From: Deltaproteobacteria bacterium
Lineage (GTDB): Bacteria; Desulfobacterota; Desulfarculia; Desulfarculales; Desulfarculaceae
Assembly: GCA_020444165.1 (NCBI GenBank)
Contig: JAHLLK010000007.1
Location: 62,001 to 126,000, forward strand
Reading direction: 5' to 3'
Length of the DNA: 64,000 nt
Shown here: positions 53,668 through 62,173 of the stretch, piece after piece
Layout of the letters: each line of letters begins with the position of its first letter
Numbering within the stretch: position 1 is the stretch's first letter
The notes under the pieces: generated by a model
The model's database searches: none
What the model saw: the letters and a program-made list of their open reading frames with translations, nothing else
Told to the model about the DNA's origin: nothing
Made by a program: the position numbers and the translations under genes

Positions 53668-54819
53668 ATGTCCTTGACGCAAGATATCAAGGAGTTCGCC
53701 CTGGATCTGGGCTACAGCGGCGTGGGCGTCACCACGGCCGAGGATTTCCTGGACCACCAGGAGGAGGTGCGGTCGCGGGGGGAGATCTATGATTTTTATA
53801 CGGCCGATCCCCGCCGGTTCCTGCCCGGCGCCGCCCCGCGCCGCCACCTGGCCACCGCCCGCTCCGTCATCGCCCTGGCCTGGGACTATTGGCGTACGGA
53901 TTTCCCCCCCGAGCTGGTGGGCCGGGTGGGCCGCATCTACCAGGCCCGCTGCTACGGCGCGCCGCCCCACCGCATCAATGGAGCCCGCCTGCGGCTGTTG
54001 GTGGAGTTCCTGGAAAAGTCCGGCTGTCAGGTGGGCAAGGGCTTCTGGTTGCCGGAGCGGAGGGCGGCCGCCCGGGCAGGGGTGACCACCTTTGGGCGCA
54101 ACAACTTCGCCCATCTCCCCGGCACCGGTTCCTTCATCCTGCTCGCTTCGGTGGTGGTGGACCGGGAATTGGCGTACGACGAGCCCACCCTGCGGGTGAA
54201 ATGCCCCGAGGGATGCACCGCCTGCCTGGACGCCTGCCCCACCCGGGCCATCTACGAGCCGCTAAAGTTGAACCCCCGGCGCTGCCTCGCCTTCAACGCC
54301 TGGTGGACCCAGGACGGCCGTCCTGGCGTCAGCAGCTATATCCCTCCGGAAATACGTGAAAAGATGGGCGTCAGGGTGCACGGCTGCGACGTCTGCCAGG
54401 AGGTTTGCCCCCGCAACGCCGCCAAGCTGAAGGCCAAGTTGCCCCAGGATCCCTTCCTGACCCTGCTGGCCGGCCGTTTCAGCCTGGAACAGATGCTGGC
54501 CATGCCCCCGGACTTCCTGGCCCGGACCGTGCGGCCTCTCATGTACAACTACATCAACGACAAGAAGTACTTCCAGCGCAACGCCGCCATCGCCTTGGGC
54601 AACACCGGCGACCCGGACCACGTGCCCGCCTTGGCCGCGGCCCTGACAGACCCCGAGGACCTGGTGCGCGGCTATGCGGCTTGGGCCCTGGGGAGACTCG
54701 GCGGCCGGCAGGCGCGGGCGGCCCTGGAGGCCGCCTTGCTCCGGGAAGACGCGGCTTTTGCCCGGGCGGAGATCCTGGCCGCCCTGGCTGGCGGCGGGGA
54801 GGCGTCAGCTTCCGCCTGA
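53668..54819 (+). CDS. QueG-like Fe-S protein with HEAT repeats
   Basis: 383 residues. The N-terminal 170 residues match the substrate/cobalamin part of QueG-type proteins (KEFALDLGYSGVGVTTAEDF, GRNNFAHLPGTGSFILLASV). Two [4Fe-4S] sites follow (VKCPEGCTACLDACPTRAIY and HGCDVCQEVCPRN), then C-terminal HEAT-like repeats (NAAIALGNTGDPDHVPALAA, YAAWALGRLGGRQARAALEA). The domain order is that of QueG, but length and divergence, the MarR control and a second paralogue at 14231 suggest a specialised reductase. Substrate unknown. ATG at 53668 with GGGAGGAGG. Confidence 0.8.
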   Translation: MSLTQDIKEFALDLGYSGVGVTTAEDFLDHQEEVRSRGEIYDFYTADPRRFLPGAAPRRHLATARSVIALAWDYWRTDFPPELVGRVGRIYQARCYGAPPHRINGARLRLLVEFLEKSGCQVGKGFWLPERRAAARAGVTTFGRNNFAHLPGTGSFILLASVVVDRELAYDEPTLRVKCPEGCTACLDACPTRAIYEPLKLNPRRCLAFNAWWTQDGRPGVSSYIPPEIREKMGVRVHGCDVCQEVCPRNAAKLKAKLPQDPFLTLLAGRFSLEQMLAMPPDFLARTVRPLMYNYINDKKYFQRNAAIALGNTGDPDHVPALAAALTDPEDLVRGYAAWALGRLGGRQARAALEAALLREDAAFARAEILAALAGGGEASASA

Positions 54820-54898
54820 TGCCAAGGCGCCCCTCCCACGCGGGGGATGTCGCCACAAGGTGGTAATTTTTTCGGGATAACGCTGGCTTACTTGAGAG

Positions 54899-55139
54899 CA
54901 TTGCACGGGGCGTCCTGCCCCGTGCAATGTCGGCTTGGCAAAAACGTGACTCCACCCCAGCAAGCAGAGCTTGCCGGGGGCCCGGGTTTTGCCAAGCCTC
55001 ACAAATTGCAAGCTTTTTGAAGCTTGCAATTTGGCGGGCCATCCTTGGCCCGCATCGGCCATTGCCTGTCGTAATTATGTTTCACAGCCCTTTTGGACAT
55101 AATATCAACACGTTTTATGTGTTTCACCATGCAATGGCC
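54899..55139. repeat. Four-hairpin dispersed element, copy 3
   Basis: 54899-54928 (ATTGCACGGGGC...GCCCCGTGCAAT), 54931-54998 (GGCTTGGCAAAA/TTTTGCCAAGCC, with the small nested module 54948-54983 in its loop), 55003-55032 (AAATTGCAAGCTT.../AAGCTTGCAATTT) and 55033-55053 (GGCGGGCCATCCTTGGCCCGC). It ends with the inverted pair GGCCATTGC (55058) and GCAATGGCC (55131-55139). Confidence 0.8.
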
Positions 55140-55140
55140 T

Positions 55141-56256
55141 CTACTTAGCTTGTTTCGGCTGCCGGGCCTTGAGTTCATCCAGGTGCAACAGCCGCGGCAC
55201 GATCTCCCGGTGGATCTCGCAGGCCACGGACTTGCAGTCCACCCCGCCGGTCAAGAGGATTTTGTCATGGGGGCAGCCGCCCTGGCAGGCCCCGCGGGCC
55301 GCGCACTCCCGGCATTCCTGGGGAATCCCCGGGCGTTGCACCCCGTAGTGGAACCTCTCGCACGAGATGATCTTCAGGGGGTCGGGGTCGAAGATGGCGC
55401 CGGTCTTGAAGGAGTGATCCCGGATGCAGGGCCCCACCGAGCCGTCAGGGAACACCGCGGCCAGGCGCTTGCCGCAGGGATAGGGGGAGTCCTCGGCCTC
55501 CCAGCCCGGGATCAGGGCGTCCAGGAGGAAGGTGGTGTGCACGTCATAGCCCCGGAGGATGTAGTCCTCGAACATATCGCAAAGCTGGTGGTAGGTTTTC
55601 AGCAAGCGGGCGGAATATTCCGCGTCCTTGCCGCGGTAGAGGTCTTTTTGATAGCGCAGGCGGTAGCCCTGCTCGATGCCGAAGCGGGAGACCTCCAGGA
55701 TGCGGGCCAAGTTGTAATCGTCCAGGGTGGCGGTGATGGTCTGGCCGATGGCGTTGGAGCGCTCGGCGATGACCTTCATGCGCCGGGCCAGTTCGTTGAG
55801 GCTGATATCAGTGATATTGGTGGTGATCCACTGGATGTCCAGAAGATCGTCCCAATTCACCGAATCCACCAGGTCGGCGTTGGTGTTCAGGGCCCCCTGC
55901 ATGCCGTCGGTATGGGCGAAAACCGCGTCCATCACCTTTTTGATGCGGTCGGTGAAGAGGAACGGCTCCCCGCCCAAAAACCCGACGTAATTGACCTTGA
56001 TGTTGTTGACTTTCCAGACCTCGGGAATCCACTCCAACAGCCGGGCAAAGGTGCGCTCATCCATCTCGTTCTGGCAGTCAAAACCCACCTGATTGAAGGA
56101 GTAGCAGTACTTGCATTGCCGGGTGCAGTGATAGGACAGGAACAGGATGAACCAGAACTGCGGCAACTTGGACCAGCACCCTTCGCCCTGCACCCGCCCG
56201 TCATCCAGCGTGTACATTTTCTTCAGCCTACGGCTGTGCTCGGTCTCTTTTCTCAC
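55141..56256 (-). CDS. Radical SAM/SPASM-domain protein
   Basis: 371 residues. Cys44, Cys48 and Cys51 form the radical SAM cluster motif CTRQCKYC, followed by YVGFLGGEPFLFTDR (GGEP motif). The C-terminal part has a SPASM-like Cys set (CGKRLAAVFPDGSVGPCIRD, CRECAARGACQGGCP, SVACEIHRE) for auxiliary clusters. Such enzymes mature peptides or proteins (RiPP precursors, sulfatases, quinone cofactors). No small precursor ORF or sulfatase is visible beside it. It stands between repeat elements, and the substrate cannot be named. Confidence 0.88.
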   Translation of the reverse strand: MRKETEHSRRLKKMYTLDDGRVQGEGCWSKLPQFWFILFLSYHCTRQCKYCYSFNQVGFDCQNEMDERTFARLLEWIPEVWKVNNIKVNYVGFLGGEPFLFTDRIKKVMDAVFAHTDGMQGALNTNADLVDSVNWDDLLDIQWITTNITDISLNELARRMKVIAERSNAIGQTITATLDDYNLARILEVSRFGIEQGYRLRYQKDLYRGKDAEYSARLLKTYHQLCDMFEDYILRGYDVHTTFLLDALIPGWEAEDSPYPCGKRLAAVFPDGSVGPCIRDHSFKTGAIFDPDPLKIISCERFHYGVQRPGIPQECRECAARGACQGGCPHDKILLTGGVDCKSVACEIHREIVPRLLHLDELKARQPKQAK

Positions 56257-56305
56257 CGTAACGCTCCGGTTGAACCTAGTTGTTTTTCCCCCTGGTTAAA
56301 ACCAT

Positions 56306-56403
56306 CAAGTTTTTTTGGGGAAAGGGGGTGTGGGGGAAAACCCCTTTTTGTTCACAAAAAGGGGTTTTCCCCCACGTCTTGCTCTTTCTCCAAAAACTTT
56401 ACC
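56306..56403 (-). repeat. Operon-end hairpin repeat, copy I
   Basis: CAAGTTTTTTTGGGGAAAGG on the left, then GTGGGGGAAAACCCCTTTTTG and CAAAAAGGGGTTTTCCCCCAC around the tip TTCA. It lies just 3' of the BamF-like gene on the minus strand, where the bam-like operon ends. Confidence 0.85.
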
Positions 56404-56405
56404 GA

Positions 56406-57233
56406 TCAACCCGCCTCGGCCATGAGGCGTTGTCCGGCGGGGATGGCCGGCGGCACGGGTTGGTTGGCCAGTTTGGTCACGGCGGAGAATTTCGCCGGGC
56501 AGACCTCCAGGCAGGTGCCGCATTTGATGCATATGTCCTGATCGATCACGTGAATGGTTTTCTTGGCCCCTTCGATGGCCCCCACCGGGCAGCGGCGGAG
56601 GCAGGTCCCACAGGCCCGGCATTTCACGGGATCGATGTAGTAGGAAGTGGGCTCGTACAGGAGCTGGTGCACTTCCTCGTCGCTGAACAGGTTTTGGTAC
56701 TCCGCTTCGTTTGCGAAGCGGGAGGCCAGCTTGTCCCGCAGGGCGATCTTGATATAAGGCACCAATTTCATCACCTGGGTCAGCTTTTCCAGCATCTCCT
56801 CCGGGCTCATCTCTTCCGGCAGGCCCAGGGGGCCCAATTCCCGCAGGTTCTTGGTGAAGCGGTCCACCAATTCGGCAAAGCGGTTGCCCTCGCCGGAAGA
56901 CATGAACTCGATGGTCAATCGGCTGGGATCGATCCCGATCTGGGCCAGGATTTTCTTGGCCAGGAGCACCGTGTTCAGCGCACTGTAATTGCCGTGCGTT
57001 ATGTAGTTGCATTCACCCAGATGGCACGCTCCCAGGAACACGCCATCCATGCCGTTCAGGAAGGACCGCAGAATGAACTCCAGGTCCACCCTTCCCGAGC
57101 ACATTACCCTAATCAGCCTGATCTCACTCGAATATTGTAGTCTGGAAACTCCAGCCATGTCGGCAGCGCCGTATGCTCACCAATGGCACAGGAATCCTAC
57201 AATTCGAGGTTTGAATGTGGCGGCTGCGCTCAT
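56406..57233 (-). CDS. bamF: Selenocysteine-containing MvhD/BamF-like subunit
   Basis: 275 residues if the in-frame UGA at 57177-57179 is read as selenocysteine. From the ATG at 57231-57233 (GGAGGGGG upstream) the protein reads MSAAATFKPRIVGFLCHW-U-AYGAADMAGVSRL, the MvhD/FlxC [2Fe-2S] domain with Sec19 in place of the usual Cys. The partner cysteines are in RVMCSGRVD and GACHLGECNYI. Residues 195-240 add two [4Fe-4S] clusters (VKCRACGTCLRRCPVGAI, DICIKCGTCLEVCPAKF). It links HdrA to an electron donor/acceptor. As the last gene of a bam-like operon it corresponds to BamF, for which selenocysteine is known in other anaerobes. Confidence 0.9.
57146..57179 (-). promoter_or_regulatory. UGA recoding site and SECIS-like hairpin in the bamF-like gene
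   Basis: Downstream of the UGA at 57177-57179 the mRNA forms CUGGA-GUU-UCCAG, a 5-base-pair stem with a GUU apical loop 28-30 bases after the UGA. Bacterial SECIS elements sit about 16-37 bases downstream and carry G and U in the apical loop. Confidence 0.75.
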
Positions 57234-57296
57234 GTAACCCCCTCCCTACTTTCCAGTGCCATGACAACTTAGCGAAGGACGCATAATCTAATCCTG

Positions 57297-60200
57297 TCAG
57301 CTGGCCGCCAGGGCGTCTATCTGGCGGTCCAATTCATCATCAGTGAAATGTTTCAAGGTGATGGCGCCGGTGGGGCATTTGGCGTTGCACAGCCCGTCGC
57401 CCTTGCAGATGACCGGGTTGACCACCGCCTTTTGGCCCTGCTTGGTGTTCTGGAACTCGATGGCGCGGTAGGTGCAGGCGTCGATGCAGGCCCCGCAGCC
57501 CATGCACCTTTTCTCCTCCACCTCGCAGATGGAGCCGGAAACCGTGACCTTGTCGTTGGCCAGGAGGGTGAGGACCCGCCCTGCCGCGCCATAGGCCTGG
57601 TTGATGGTCTCCGGGATGAACTTGGGGTAATGCGCCGCGCCGCAGAGGTACACGCCCTGGGTGGCGAACTCCACCGGTCGCAGCTTGACGTGGGCTTCCT
57701 TGAAGAAGTCGTCCGGCCCCAGGGTGGCCTGGAACTGCTGCGCGATTTCCTTGTTGCCTTGGGGCGCGATCACCGCCGCGGCCAGGGCCAGGAAATCCGC
57801 GTCAATGGCCAGCTCCTGGCCCAGGATATAGTCCATCACCGCCACCCGGAGAACCGGCTTGCCCTCGTCCGAGGTGGTGGCTTCCACCTGGGGCGGCGCG
57901 GTGGGCTCATAGCGGATGAAACGCACCCCCTGGGTGGAGGCTTCGCGGTAATAATCCTCCATGAAGCCGTAGGCCCGGATATCCCGGAACAGGATGTAAA
58001 CATCCATATCGGGATTGGCTTCTTTCAGCTTCAGGGCGTTCTTGATCGACTCGCCGCAGCACACCCGGGAGCAGTAGTTGCGGTCCTCATTGCGGCAACC
58101 CACGCACTGGATCATCACGATGTTTTCCGCGCCGGTCACGGCCTCGTCGCCGGCGACGATTCTCTCTTCCAGCTCCAAATGGGTGAGCACCCTTTCGTCC
58201 TGGCCGTAGAGATATTCCGTGGGCTGATACACTTCCGAACCGGTGGCGATGACCGTGGCGCCGTGCTTGATCTCGGTGATGCCACGGTCCGATTTGACCC
58301 GGGTGAGGAAGTTGCCCACATAGCCGCCGGCCTCAATGATCGTGGCCCCCGTGTACACGTGAATGGCCAGGTTTTTATGCACCTGCTGGATCAGATCGTC
58401 CACAAAGGCCTGCACGTCAGTGCCGTCCAGGGTGTGGTGAATCTTCCGGGCCAGGCCGCCCAGGGTGTTCTCTTTTTCGAGCAGGTAAACCTCGTGCCCC
58501 TGCTTGGCGATGGACAAGGCCGCGGTCATGCCCGCGATGCCGCCGCCCACCACCACGGCCCTCTTGTCCACCGGCAGGTCGATCTCCCGCAAGGGCTCCA
58601 GCAGGGCGGCGCGGGCCACGGCCATGCGGATGATGTCCTGGGCCTTGTGGGTGGATTCCTCCCGCTCCTTGGCGTGCACCCAGGAGCAATGCTCGCGGAT
58701 GTTGGCCATCTCGAAGTAGTACTGGTTGAGGCCCGCCTCCCGGAGGGTGTCCCGGAACAGGCTCTCCAGGGTGCGGGGCGAGCAGGCGGCCACCACCACC
58801 CGGTTGAGCTTCATCTCCTTGATCTTGTCGGTGATCTCCTTGGCCGAGTTGGTGGCGCAGGAGAAGAGCTGCTCCTGGGCGTACACCACGTTGGGCAGGG
58901 ACATCGCGTAGTCCACCGTGTTGGGCACATCCACCGCCCGGGAGATGTTGGCCCCGCAGTGGCAGACAAAAACCCCGATGCGGAGTTCGTCCTCCCGTAC
59001 GTCCAACTCCGAGGGATAAACTCTTTCCTTGGTGAGTTTGTTCCGCCGGTAATCGAGAATTTCCCCGCATTGCGCCCCGGCCGCGCTGGCCGTGAACACT
59101 GACTCGGGAATGTCCATGGGCCCCTGGAAAGCTCCGCTGACGTACACGCCGGCCCGGGTGGTTTCCACCGGATTGGTGGTGGCGATCTTGCAGAAGCCGT
59201 GGGGGGTCAGCTCGATGCCCAGTTTCTGGGCCAGTTCCGCGTGGTCCTTGGGCGGGTTAAGGCCCACCGAGAGCACCACCAGGTCGAATTCTTCCTCGAT
59301 GACCCCGTTTTCCTCGGTGTCATAGCGGACGAAGACGTTGTGGGTCACCGGGTCTTCCCGGGCGATGGTGGCGTAGGAGCGGATGAACCGCACGTCGGTA
59401 AGGTTGCTGGTGCGCTGGTAATAGCGCTCGAAATCCTTGCCATAGGCGCGGATATCGTTGTGGAAGATGGTGCACTGGGCCTCGGCGTCGTGCTCCTTGG
59501 CCAGGATCACCTGCTTCTGGGTGTAGGTGCAGCAAACCGCGGAGCAATAGCTGTTGTCGCCCGGGGTGACCCGCCGGGAGCCGATGCACTGGATCCAGGC
59601 GATCTTGTGGGGATGCTTCCGGTCGGAAGCGCGCAGGATCTCGCCTTCGTGCGGCCCGGTGGCGCACAAAAGCCGTTCGAAATCCATGCTGGTCACCACA
59701 TTGGGCAGCTTGCCGTAGCCATAGTTGTCGTTGATCTTGGGATCGAAAACATCGTAGCCCGCGGACAGGATGATGGAGCCCACGGAGATCTCGATCTTTT
59801 CCGCTTTCTGCCGGAGGTCGATGGCCTTGGCCTTGCAGACCCCTTCGCAGATCCGGCACTTCTTTTCCTTCAGGTAAATGCAGCTCTCATCGATGTAGGC
59901 GATGAGGGGAATCGCCTGCGCGAAGTAGATATGCACCGCCTTGTTGTTGGAGATCTCCTGGTTGAATTGGTCAGGATACTCCACGGGGCAGTTTTCCATG
60001 CAGGTGTTGCAACCCGTGCATTTTTCTTCGTCGATGTAGCGGGGTTTCTTGATCAGACTGACCTTGAAATCCCCGACTTCACCCTCGACCCGTTCCACTT
60101 CCGTGAACGACATGACCTCAATATTTGGATGCCGGCCGACCTCGACCAGTTTGGGTGAGAGTATTCACATGGAGCAGTCGTTGGTCGGATACGTCTTGTC

Positions 60201-60380
60201 CAACTGCGCCATGTGGCCACCAATGGCCGGCGCTTTTTCGATCATGTAAACCTTGTAACCGGCCGCGGCCAGGTCCAGGGAGGCCTGGATGGCGCTGATG
60301 CCGCCGCCGACCACCATCACGTCACCGAAGTTCTGCTTGGCCAAGTCTTTATGTAGGAGTTGAAGCTTTTCTTTCAACAT
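57297..60380 (-). CDS. bamE: Selenocysteine-containing HdrA/BamE-like flavoprotein
   Basis: 1027 residues when the in-frame UGA at 60165-60167 (codon 72) is translated as selenocysteine. The frame reads [23 protein letters not shown], exactly the HdrA position where Sec is known. Domain order: N-terminal FAD motif [20 protein letters not shown]; a ferredoxin pair ([33 protein letters not shown]); Cys-rich region (CVCHCG-like [13 protein letters not shown]); a second HdrA-like FAD domain ([20 protein letters not shown]); and a C-terminal ferredoxin pair ([37 protein letters not shown]). A duplicated HdrA like this occurs in BamE. Flavin-based electron bifurcation or confurcation is the expected job. 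ATG at 60378-60380. Confidence 0.92.
60139..60167 (-). promoter_or_regulatory. UGA recoding site and SECIS-like hairpin in the bamE-like gene
   Basis: The mRNA after the UGA at 60165-60167 can fold CUGGUCG-AGGU-CGGCCGG, a 7-base-pair stem (with G-U pairs) whose AGGU loop lies 23-26 bases downstream of the UGA. Confidence 0.65.
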
Positions 60381-60455
60381 GATCGGTATTCCCTTCCGGC
60401 GGTCCCCCCGGCCGTTCGCGGCGAGGAGCCGCAACCCGGTGCCTCACCCGCTGGC

Positions 60456-61607
60456 TCAGATGACTTCCGAGATCACCTCGGTGATATCCTTGATCTCAAT
60501 CTTCTCCACCACGTCCAAGGTCAGCTTGCTGTCCTCGAAGTTGGAGATGCAGTAGGGGCAGGCGGTGACCAGCACCTCCGCGCCCAACCCCAGGGCCTGC
60601 TCCAGGCGGATATCGGAGAAGCGCTCTCCCTTGGGAGTCTCCATCCAGATCCGCCCCCCGCCGCCGCCGCAGCAGAGGCTGTCCTTGCCGTACTCGGGCA
60701 GCTCGCACACTTCCTCGCCCGTGGCCCGGGCCAGCACCTCGCGGGGTTCTTCGTACACCCCGTTGTGCCGGCCCAGATAGCAGGGATCGTGATAGGTAAG
60801 CTTTTTCTCGAACTTGCCGGACAGGGTGAGCCGGCCTTCCGCCAGGAGCTGGGCGAGGAACTGCGACATGTGCACCACTTCGAAGTTCACCATGAACTCG
60901 GGGTACTCGTTCTTGAAGGTGTGATAGCAATGGGGCGAGGACACCAGGATCTTCTTCACGCCATGGTCGATGAAGGCCTTGATGTTCTCCTTGGCCAGCT
61001 TCTTGAAAAGCTCTTCCTCGCCGGTCTTGCGGATGCTCTCGCCGCAGCAGCTCTCCTCTTCCCCCAGGATGCCGAAGGAGACCCCGGCCTTTTTCAGCAC
61101 CTTGACCGTGGCCGCGGCCACCTTCTTGAGCCGGGGGTCATAGCTGAGGTAACAGCCAGGGAAGTAGAGGATTTCCATGTCCTCGGCAAAGGGCTGCACC
61201 CCCAGGCCCTGGGCCCAGGCGGCGCGCTTGCCCCGCTCCTCGGACAGTGGATTGCCCTCGCCCACCAGGCTGGCCCGGATGCCCCGGATGGGTTGCACGT
61301 GGGGCGGGAACACCCCATATTCCGTGGCGATGCGCCTGAGCGCCACCCCGGACTCGATCTGCTTCACGTCCCGGGGGCAGCGCTGGGGACAGCGGCCGCA
61401 GGTGGTGCAGCGCCAGATGTCCTCGCTCTCGATCTCCACCAGGCCGAAGGTGGCTTGGCGAACGATCTTGCGCATGCTGAAGTTGGTCACCCGGTTCCAG
61501 GGACAAACCGTGTCACACAAGCCACATTGAAAGCATAGTTTGAAGGCTTCCCCGCCGCTGTCCTTGATTACCTCAACGATTTCCTTGTAATCGGCTACAT
61601 TTTCCAC
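60456..61607 (-). CDS. bamD: HdrD/BamD-like Fe-S heterodisulfide-reductase-type subunit
   Basis: 383 residues fusing HdrC- and HdrB-like parts. Two N-terminal [4Fe-4S] motifs (KLCFQCGLCDTVCPWNRV, WRCTTCGRCPQRCPRDV) precede two CCG domains (YFPGCYLSYD ... ESCCGES and YHDPCYLGRHNGVYEEPREV ... DSLCCGGGGGRIWME) that hold non-cubane clusters in HdrB. It should pass electrons between the HdrA-like protein and the BamC/BamB part. GTG start at 61607 with a weak site. 75 bases separate it from bamE. Confidence 0.9.
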   Translation of the reverse strand: MENVADYKEIVEVIKDSGGEAFKLCFQCGLCDTVCPWNRVTNFSMRKIVRQATFGLVEIESEDIWRCTTCGRCPQRCPRDVKQIESGVALRRIATEYGVFPPHVQPIRGIRASLVGEGNPLSEERGKRAAWAQGLGVQPFAEDMEILYFPGCYLSYDPRLKKVAAATVKVLKKAGVSFGILGEEESCCGESIRKTGEEELFKKLAKENIKAFIDHGVKKILVSSPHCYHTFKNEYPEFMVNFEVVHMSQFLAQLLAEGRLTLSGKFEKKLTYHDPCYLGRHNGVYEEPREVLARATGEEVCELPEYGKDSLCCGGGGGRIWMETPKGERFSDIRLEQALGLGAEVLVTACPYCISNFEDSKLTLDVVEKIEIKDITEVISEVI

Positions 61608-61642
61608 GGCTTATCCCAACCCCCTCAGACCGCTCGCGCTCA

Positions 61643-62173
61643 TCAGTCCTTTTCGCTCATGCGGGCCAGCGCTTCGACGATCTTGTCCATGCCAAATTTG
61701 TCCGCCAACGCTTCCAGGCCGATGTTCAGCTCTTCCTGGGGCTCGTCCTCCTCGACTTCCTCTTCCCGCTCCTCGTAGGTGAGCACGTCGTTGAGGCACC
61801 ACTCCACGCATTTGGGCGTGTCCTCGCCCTCGCACATGTCGCACTTCAAGGGCAGACCGGTGTCCGGGTCCTTGAACATTTCCCGGGAGGGGCAGGAGGC
61901 CCGGCAAAAGGCGCACTCGTCGTACTCCTTGCCGTCGATGACGTAGGTGTCGCGGCCCATGCACTCGGCCGGGGTGTATTCCCCCGCGAACACCGGCAGC
62001 CAGATGTCCTTCAGGCGGTGGCTGATCACCTGGATGCGGGACTTGGCCGGATTGATGCTCGAGTATTTCGGCGTCGCATGGAAGGCGGAGCAGATGATCT
62101 CGCAGCCCCGGCAGCCATTGCAACGGTCGGCGTCAATCTTAATCCTCTTTACCTTCTTCTTGACCTTCGCCAT
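61643..62173 (-). CDS. bamC: Ferredoxin-like subunit (BamC-like)
   Basis: 176 residues with three or four Fe-S cluster motifs: DADRCNGCRGCEIICSAFHA, DECAFCRASCPSREMF and KCDMCEGEDTPKCVEWCLND. A highly acidic stretch (YEEREEEVEEDEPQEE) lies near residue 140. In class II benzoyl-CoA reductase BamC docks to BamB and carries electrons to its tungsten/Fe-S core. Its start overlaps the end of the bamB-like gene by 35 bases, showing tight coupling. Confidence 0.9.
   Translation of the reverse strand: MAKVKKKVKRIKIDADRCNGCRGCEIICSAFHATPKYSSINPAKSRIQVISHRLKDIWLPVFAGEYTPAECMGRDTYVIDGKEYDECAFCRASCPSREMFKDPDTGLPLKCDMCEGEDTPKCVEWCLNDVLTYEEREEEVEEDEPQEELNIGLEALADKFGMDKIVEALARMSEKD

Noticed and set aside
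56406..57158. Start of the MvhD-like protein at the internal Met codon 57156-57158
   Set aside because: It removes the conserved FLCHW-x-AYGAAD cluster region; reading UGA as selenocysteine restores a complete family N-terminus with a ribosome binding site.
60114..60434. Interpretation of hdrA as two genes or a nonsense-mutated pseudogene
   Set aside because: The stop falls precisely at the known HdrA selenocysteine position, the frame is maintained and a SECIS-like hairpin follows.
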